Assembly (NCBI GenBank): GCA_022559845.1 | Contig: JAHNEJ010001154.1 | Span: 124,001-188,000 of the forward strand | Direction of reading: 5' to 3' | DNA length: 64,000 nucleotides | Source of the DNA: Amorphophallus konjac | Taxonomy: Eukaryota; Streptophyta; Magnoliopsida; Alismatales; Araceae | Part shown: piece by piece, positions 48,846 through 56,424 of the stretch | Numbering within the stretch: position 1 is the first letter of the stretch | How the letters are laid out: each line of letters opens with the position of its first letter | Made by a program: the position numbers and the translations under genes | Notes under the pieces: generated by a model | What the model was told of the DNA's origin: nothing | Databases searched by the model: none | The model's input: only the letters and a program-made list of their open reading frames with translations

Positions 48846-49710
48846 AAGTCTATACACTGCTGGAGCATCGAGTCTGTACAGCCACTGGTCTAGAATCTGA
48901 GTCTGTACATCATACTGTGCCCTCAGCTTTCAACGTCAAGTCTGTACAGCGTGAACAGTGCATCACTTCTCGAAGTATATACATCGGCCTCCTTGCCTAA
49001 AGTCTATACACTGGCTCAAGCTCACCTAAGTCCATACATCACAAACTCTATACATCCGATTGATGTTGCAGTGTTCACCAAGTCTATACATCGCCTTCAG
49101 ACCTTCAAGTCTATACACTGCTACAGGAACCAAGTCTGTACATTGGCATCATTTCACCAAGTCTATACACTGGACTTTGTTTCACCAAGTCTGTACACTC
49201 CACATCTTTTCCTACGCTTGGCCAAGTCTATACACTCATACCTTTTCCTACGTTTTACTGGCCAAATCTATACATCGCTAAGTCTGTACATTGTCTTCAG
49301 CTCAAGCGTTCAAAGCCTAAAGTCTGTACAGCGCAAAGTCTACACATTGGTTCAGGGTCGTCAAGTCTATACATCCACAGTGGACGTTCAAGTCTATACA
49401 TTGGCCCTAATACTCAAAGTCTGTACACTCGCTGCACTGTACAAGTCTATACACTGGCAATCCTGCTGAAGTCTATACATTGGCTCTAACATTCCAAACT
49501 CTGTACAGTCACTCCCTCAGTAAGTCTATACACTGGAGTCGTCAGCTGTGAGGATAGCATGTCTGTACACTGGTTCTCATGCATGTTAAACACCAAGTCT
49601 ATACACTGCACTCATGCATTGTCCTTTACGGTAAAGTGTATACACTGTCCATGTGCTAATTGTTCAAATGTATATACACTCGCTGTTATAAGAGCCTGAA
49701 CTAACTAAGT
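48846..49710 (+). repeat. AAGTCTRTACA motif array, ~30 copies
   Basis: Copies start at about 48846, 48870, 48899, 48938, 48973, 48999, 49028, 49042, 49080, 49107, 49132, 49159, 49187, 49223, 49264, 49280, 49320, 49336, 49362, 49390, 49417, 49443, 49469, 49497, 49522, 49559, 49594, 49632, 49666 and, degenerate, 49706. Consensus is AAGTCTRTACAYYG. Spacing is 14-39 bp with unrelated sequence between. One more copy lies downstream of the TATA box (50178, also 31278). Confidence 0.93.
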
Positions 49711-49995
49711 ATATAAATTCCTTTTATCTTTGTTTGCAGACGATTCAGACTGATGATTGGGCCAACGCAGCGTCCAAATGCGTCAACGCAGCATGCTGAG
49801 AGCGTCGACGCAGCACGCCCATCTGCTGAAGACTTGATCACTAGATCACCGATGCGTCAACGCAGCAGGCTGATGGAGTCAACGTAGCAGACTTGAGTTT
49901 TACTGGTCGAATGTCTTTGAAGGCTGCATCAACCATTTGGAGCAAGTGTGTTGACGCCACCTCAACTCCAGTTGCTGAGCGTACTGATGAATGGG

Positions 49996-50122
49996 CACGT
50001 GACCCGAAGCTAGCACCTGACACGTGATCCGAGGTGGGTGCTGAGCACGTGATCCGAGGAGGAATCTTCTGGACGGAAGGCGTGGGAAGCTCACGCCCTA
50101 GCTACTGCTGCTGCTTATAAAA
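49996..50122 (+). promoter_or_regulatory. S2 3' LTR core promoter
   Basis: CACGTG lies at 49996, 50021 and 50046, and TATAAAA at 50116-50122, identical to the 5' LTR copy. Confidence 0.75.
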
Positions 50123-51339
50123 GGAAGCCTTCATCCAATAGATGAAGACTGATCGAAGCTGAGAGAAAAAGGGATAAAGTCTATACAGTGAGAAACAAGC
50201 AGCAGAGAGTCTTCGATCCACAGAAAGAGGAAGAAAAAGAGAAGAAGAAGAAATAGAAGAAGAGTGAGCCGGCAGAAGAAAAAGGGTTGCATAGAAAAAG
50301 GAGAGAATAGCGTGAGAGAAAAGGAGAGCAGAGGAGAAAGAAAGAGAGATAGAGAGAGAGAGAGTTCGTGGAGAAGAAGGAAGAAGCTATTGAAGATCTA
50401 TCCTCTGGCGTCTGGATTAAATCCAAGCCAGATCTGCTCCTTTGAGAGCTACATTCTTGTTCTTCATTTACAGCCTTCCGATCGTTGTGTATTTTTCGTT
50501 TCTTATTTTTTCCTTTTCATCTGGTTATCTTTGTTCTTCCGATCCTCTGGTCTGAGGTCGGGTTCCTCCTGGTGGGTCAGGAGAAGGGAGATCTGATCTC
50601 CGGTTGTAAGTAGCTGGGAGCTACTTGTGGGTTCCCTCCGGTTTGGAGGAAGGGAGACTTGTCTCCGGTTCTGGGCTTGTGGGTTGCAAGTCCAGGGGTC
50701 CCTGCGGTTGGAGGAAGAGAGGTCTTCGACCTCTGGTTTGCTGGTGACTGGAAGTCACTGGTTGGTTCCCTCCTGGTCTGGAGGAAGAGAGACTTCAGTC
50801 TCTGGTTTCCAAGTGGCTGGGAGTCACTTGGGTGTCCCTCCGGTTGGGAGGAAGAGGGGAGGCTGTTCCCCTGGTCAAGCTGTGTGGCATCAACTGTTCG
50901 CAGGCTGAGTCTGCTTGGTTCTAGCATTGGCTAGTGAAGCCTCACTCCGGTTGGGAGTGAGGGGTGGATGTAGGTCTGGAGGACCGAACCACCTTAAAAT
51001 TATTTGTGCAGTGATTTGCCTTGCGTTAGCTCCATATCTTCTACCTCCCATTCATAGGTTGTGCATGCTTGGCTAGTTGCATTATCTAGAGAGTTATTTT
51101 TGAGCATTATATTCTGCTAAGTGTGTTTGGGTTGTTTAGCTCTGTCTTCGTTTCTGGTTGTTCAGGTGGCTGCATTGGTGCAGTCCAACTGTTTGTTCAT
51201 TTGTTACCTTATCATTTCATCTTGGAAAGCTCATTAATCTTTATTCCGCATATCTGAGCTTTAGAGTTTTAATTTGGGCTATATTTTCTAGAGGGATACA
51301 TTCACCCCCCCCTCTGTATCCGGGCCTAGCACCCTAACA

Positions 51340-53773
51340 TTTGTTTCCTCTTCTGATGCTTCTACCTCAAAAATAACATCCAAAGGAAAAGAAAAGATTG
51401 AAGAGGTAATAACTGAAATTTCCAAAAAGTTTGTCCAAAAGCCTAAGAAAGGTCGGCAGCATAGGTCAACACTTCCTTGGCTATTGCATGCTCAATCTTC
51501 CAGATATCACCATAACTGGATTGCACATTCATATAGGCCAACACCACCCTACTTTTGGGGAAAATGTAATTCATGTGTTCACCAATCTTATAAGTCTCAA
51601 TCCCCTAGGTGGCAAAACAATCACGTTCAACCCAAAACCAACCAACGGTCTCAATGGTTTAAGAAGTAAACTTTCTCAAACTTTCACAAAATTCAACAAC
51701 GAGCTTCCAAACAAAATGTGAATGTCAAAGCTGAAAATAGAAACCAAATCCATGCTCTAAGCAAACAAAACATGAATGGTAGGAAGGTTTGGATTCCAAA
51801 AGAAATGGTTTCATGTTTTGAAAATCTGAAGAGTTTGTTGGGACCCAAATTTGGTTAGGTTCCAAACACAATTGCTTAATTACTTGTGTAGTAGTGTCTT
51901 ACAGTCATGCATAACATGTGGTATCTTGATAGCGGATGTTCAAGACACATGACTGGAGATAAATCAAAATTTTATCTCTTGGAAGAAAAGGAAGGAGGAT
52001 ATGTCACATTTAGAGGGAACAACAAGGGAAAAATCATTGGAACAGGTAATGTAGGTAAAAACCTCTCCAACTCCATTTGTAACGTGCTGCTAGTTGAAGG
52101 TTTGAAATACAACCTGCTTAGTATAAGTCAATTGTGTGATAAAGGTCACAAAGTGTTGTTTGACTCTCATGAATGTGGAATCCTTGAACCAACATCTGAC
52201 AAGGTAAAATTTTCTGGTAAGAGAGTCAACAATGTTTACATGATTGACTTAGATGATCCTGCTCATTTGAATCTTTGTCTTGCTGCACCAAAATCTGAAC
52301 TTGCATGGTTATGGCATCGTAGACTAGGTCATGCTAGTTACAATGTCTTACATAAACTGTTAAAGTATTCAATGGTGAATGGGTTGCCTGAACTTTCTTT
52401 TAAACAAGAAAATAAATTATATGATGCATGTGTCCTAGGTAAACAAACAAGAAAATCCTTCAAGACTAGATCTGCAAACATATCATCTAAACCACTTGAG
52501 CTGATTCATATGGACTTGTTTGGTCCAACCAGAACTGCTAGCTTAAGTGATAGAAAATATGGATACGTCTTGGTGTGACTTTTCTAGGTTCACATGGGTT
52601 TTCTTTCTCACATTAAAAAATGATGCTTTTGATGAGTTTCAGGCACTCTACATGAAGATAAAACAGGACAGTGAGTTTAAAATTTCTAAGATTCAATCTG
52701 ATCATGGTGGTGAATTTGAAAATGCTGACTTCTATAATCTTTACAGGGCTGAAGGCATTTCACACCGATTTTCTTCACCAAGAACTCCAGAGCAAAACGG
52801 TGTAGTTGAAAGGTGGAACCGAACACTTATAGAGATGGCAAGAACAATGCTTGCCGAACGGTAACTCCCAAGGAAATTTTGGGCTGAGGCGGTAAACTCG
52901 GCATGTTATATTATCAACCGCTCTATGGTAAGGTCACACACCAAAAAGACTCATTATGAGTTGCTGAAAGGTAAAAAGCCCTCTCTCTCACATATGAAAA
53001 TGTTTGGGTCAAAATACTTCATCCACAATAATGACAAAAGAGACTTAGATAAATTCGAGTCCAAGAGCGATGAAGGTATATTCCTTGGATATTCTGATAG
53101 ATCTAAGGCTTATAGAATTTACAATATCAAGAGTCAAACTGTGGAAGAATCACCCCATGTTTCCTTTGATGAATATCATGATGATTCTAACAATGATAAC
53201 TCTTGCAGGAAAAATGATGAAGATGAGGAATTCCTAAGCATGAAGGACAAGAGTGATCCTCTACAAGAAGAAATAAAAGAAGATGTTGATCGAGCTGAAT
53301 CAAGCAATGCAAGGAATCAAGCTCCAGTAGAAGGTAATGATGCTATAAACATTAGAATTCTTAAGGATCATTCTTTAGAAAATGTCATTGGTAGCTTGAA
53401 TGACCCACCTAGAACAAGGTCACATTTTAGAATTGTGGAAGAACTAGATTAACTTGCTCTTATCTCTCAACTTGAACCTAAAAATATTGATAAAGCATTA
53501 AAAGATGAAAACTGGATAAATTCAATGCAAGATGAGTTAAACCAGTTTGAAAGAAACAAAGTTTGACATCTTGTTCCTAGACCATCATCATAATCTGTCA
53601 TAGACACTAAATGGGTTTTTAGGAACAAACTAAGTGAGGATGGCAAGATAATAAGAAACAAGGCTAGATTGGTGGCTCAAGGGTATAATCAAGAGTTTGG
53701 GGTAGACTTTGATGAATCTTATGCCCCAGTTACTAGACTCGAAGCCATCAGAATTTTACTTGCCTTTGCATGC
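51340..53773 (+). pseudogene. S1 gag end, protease, integrase and RT start
   Basis: The Gag end (KVWIPKEMVSCFENLKSLLGP, near 51785) is frame-broken. Protease carries WYLDSGCSRHMTG (51913). Pre-integrase carries HRRLGHAS, but the zinc pair reads LYDAC where S3 has LCDAC, so a zinc ligand is lost. Integrase has HMDLFGP, IQSDHGGEF and QNGVVERW. A short deletion near 52570 shifts frame between integrase motifs. Stops lie at 52862, 53450, 53564 and 53591. RT reaches [13 protein letters not shown], where H2 is inserted. Confidence 0.9.
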
Positions 53774-55191
53774 TGTAGACACGCTAAAATTGACATTATT
53801 TTGAGTATATTTCATATTATCGTGCAATGCCCCATTTGACCCTCAAATTAGCTTGTTTGAGTGGTTTTCCCACTTTTCTTGAATTTCTCCTATTTTTCCC
53901 TCATTTCCTCCTTTTTCCTATTTTTTTGGATTTTTTGGGTATTTATCTGAATATTTTGAAATTCACGACCTGGGTAAGGGCGTGTTTTTAAAACACGACC
54001 TGATCTAGGACGTTTCTTGGAGAAAGGACGCCCACGCCTGAGGGCATCAATTCTTCATGTTTGACCGACTTCCCTCACTTTAAAAACTTGAAATTAACGC
54101 CCTTCCCAGGGGCGTGTTTTTTAAACGTGGCTTTGGTTGAGGCGTGTTTTACTATTGGAGTTTTTATTTCTAAAAATTGGTTTTTTAGAAACGCCCTTGT
54201 ACAGGGCGTGTTTTTAAGAAACGCCCTTTGTGCAGGTCGTCAATTCTTGAATTGACGCCCTAGTCCAGGTCGTGTTTCACTTTTTTGTTCCGAACGAACG
54301 CAGCCTTTCCCCAGAGAGTCCCTGCTTCGTTTGGGCTCTTGCCCAGCTTAATCCTCCCTTCTTTGGGCTCTTGCCCCTTCTTATCTATTCCTTCTTTGGG
54401 CCCTTGCCGTTCTTATCTCTTCTTCAACCTATTTAATAGAGACATTGTCTCTGTTAATCGGTTGGATTCCCTTTTCTTCCGATTCTTCTTTTTCTTCTTC
54501 TTCCTCTGTTTTCTTCGTTTTACAGGTTGCTGCTGCTTTGGCCGAAGGAGGGGCTGCCGTGCTTCATCTTCACCCTCTGCAGACTTTCTCCCCATTGAAC
54601 ATTCAAGCCAAGCACAGGATCCTCTTTCCCCTTTTATTCCTCTTTTATTCTATTTTATTAGATTCATGGCATAGTTCATACGTGCATTCGTCTATCTCCT
54701 GTTAACTTCTATTCTCAACTGTGTTGAGAAATCTCCCCCACAGTGCATCTCTTACACTCTTTTTACTCTTTATTTTACATATTCATATCATCATATCATA
54801 TATCTCCCACCCTTTTTGCATAGGGGTTTAAGGGCAACCACCCTTAAGGTGTGTTCTTGCACATGTTTTCATACTCATATATTTTTTATGAATTGATGCT
54901 ACACTCACCATGTTTTTAATCCATATCTTTGTTGGTGTTTGTTTTTGTTTGCAAGGGTAATTAATTGAAGAACTCTCTTCATCGGCCGGCCGATTAGAAG
55001 AGAAAGGAGCATTCACAATCACCCGCGCTTTTAAGGTATTTATATCGCGATCCCTCCCTATTTATTATTCTTATACTTTTGAGGCGTTCGCGTCTCTGGC
55101 GATCACAAATTCCCCTTAGCACCTCGTGCTATTTCATGCTTATTTATTCATATTCTTAATTTTTCCTTAAGTGGATTTATTAGGATCTACA
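53774..55191 (+). repeat. H2 5' LTR
   Basis: TGTAGACACG to AGGATCTACA. It carries an ACGCCC/GGGCGT hairpin cluster at 53965-54275, a CT-rich tract (54480-54515), and GGCGATCAC near the end, which echoes the primer site that follows. Confidence 0.95.
53965..54275 (+). repeat. ACGCCC hairpin cluster in H2 5' LTR
   Basis: The best copies are ACGCCC (54097-54102) with GGGCGT (54110-54115), and ACGCCCT (54191-54197) with AGGGCGT (54203-54209). Degenerate copies lie near 53968, 54029, 54219 and 54255. In the 3' LTR the second hairpin (62541-62559) differs only in its loop. Confidence 0.9.
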
Positions 55192-55194
55192 AAT

Positions 55195-55211
55195 TGGCGA
55201 TCACGGTGGGA
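55195..55211 (+). promoter_or_regulatory. H2 primer binding site, tRNA-Arg-like
   Basis: TGGCGATCACGGTGGGA follows the LTR by three bases. From memory it resembles the complement of a plant tRNA-Arg 3' end with about two mismatches; it clearly differs from the iMet sites of the other elements. Ogre-type elements are known to use tRNA-Arg. Confidence 0.65.
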
Positions 55212-56424
55212 CCCCTTTTTATTTTTCTTCGGTTACCCCTTTCCCCTTTGGCACCCTCGCGTGCCCTTTCCCTTTGGTACCCTCGGTACCCTTTCCCTTG
55301 TGCCCTCGGGCACCCTCCTTTGTGCTTTGCATCTCCCCACTAGTGATTGGCTAGTTTGGATTAGATTCTTCTTTTTAAAAACTCCACTTATCCTCTTAAA
55401 AATAAATTTTTTTGATGAGCATGATATCATGTTGATTGCCATGATTATGTTGTGACTGTGAGTGTTTTTATTTTGCTGGCCGTGGAGCTTTCTGGTAATT
55501 AACGCCTTTGTCGCAGGCGCTTTTTAATTTCACGCCCTCACCTAGGGCGTTTTCTGCGTGTTTTACGCCTTCTAACAGGGCGTCTTTCAGCATTGATCCT
55601 GGTCTCTTAGTCTGCTTGTGAATTTACGCCCTGCCCAAGGGCGTTGCTTTATTTAATAGCGCCTCACATCAAGGCGCTTTTTTGGGATTTGACGCCCACA
55701 CCCCTGGGCGTCCGTTTATTGGCCAGCGCCTTTTCACAGGCGTCTTTCTTTATATTTTCTGGCTTCTGTGAGTAAACGCCCTCACCAGGAGGCGTTTCTT
55801 TGATTTGTAGCGCCCCATATCAGGGCGCGTTTTTCTCTGCCTGTGGGCCCGCCACAGTGATTCACGCCCTGCCCCAGGGCGTCTCTTTTCTGATAGCGAC
55901 TTTACCCAGGTCGTGTCTTTCCTTAGTTTTCACAGAGCCCGTGCTTATCTGTGCATTGATTTTATATTGATTATACCATTTATTTGGCTCTATTGGTGGA
56001 TTTGTTTATTTGCATTGCATTCATTCATTTCCTTGCATTGGTTTGGGAGACCTCCTCTCTCCTCACTAGGATCCACACACCCTCTTGGAATTGGGACGAC
56101 CCTCCATTGAGCATTCCGTCTCTTTGGATCGGAGATCCCTTTTTCAAGCCTCCATAAGTCCCCGCACCCGTGGATTCCCTCACGGACGCCGGGCAGGTTG
56201 TACCCTTTTGAAGTCCCGAGTTTAGTTGGCCCATGCGGTGAGAGAGGGTTCCTAGTTGGCATTGAAGTGAACTCATATTTGAAACTAGGTTCCTCCCCTT
56301 GTGTGAATCATATCAATTTGCATAAATTCATTAATTCACCAAGGTTCAAACATAAGAAATCAAGGTAACCATCACAACTTGTGTGTTTCTTTGCAAATTG
56401 TTTGCATATTAAATTGCTTGCATA
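55212..56424 (+). other. H2 5' leader
   Basis: A 1.2-kb untranslated region holding GGCACCCTCG/GGTACCCTCGG repeats (55248-55312), the hairpin array, and then unique sequence up to the ORF. Short frames here are not credible genes. Confidence 0.75.
55502..55915 (+). repeat. Leader hairpin array, 11 units, in H2
   Basis: Perfect or near-perfect units include ACGCCCT/AGGGCGT (55532-55550), ACGCCCT/AGGGCGT (55626-55644), AGCGCCT/AGGCGCT (55659-55678), GACGCCCA/TGGGCGTC (55691-55712), GCGCCC/GGGCGC (near 55810-55828) and ACGCCCT/AGGGCGT (55864-55882). Others lie at about 55502, 55565, 55724, 55774 and 55895. Period is about 38 bp. Confidence 0.93.

Larger units (their letters stand above)
31066..51339 (+). 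mobile_element. S2: gag-only Sirevirus-like element, split by S3
   Basis: It has a truncated 5' LTR (31066-32466), primer site, Gag in two halves (32569-33836 and 45484-46465) around S3, a 2-kb non-coding 3' region, polypurine tract and full 3' LTR (48419-51339). There is no protease, integrase or RT anywhere between gag and 3' LTR, so it is non-autonomous. The overlapping LTR parts differ by about 24 sites plus small indels in ~1.38 kb by eye. Confidence 0.88.
48419..51339 (+). repeat. S2 3' LTR (complete, ~2.9 kb)
   Basis: It runs TGTTGTGCCCCTGTG to CACCCTAACA. The first 15 bases match the S1 LTR start. The order is an early CG-containing palindrome region, the AAGTCTRTACA array, GCGTCRACGCAGC units (49765-49885), three G-boxes, TATA box, GA-rich 5' transcribed region, and a repeated GGTTCCCTCC(T/G)G block. 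Confidence 0.93.

Noticed and set aside
48846..49710. Regularly spaced short repeats resembling a CRISPR array
   Set aside because: Units are only 11-14 bp and degenerate, the region lies in a plant LTR, and there are no cas genes.
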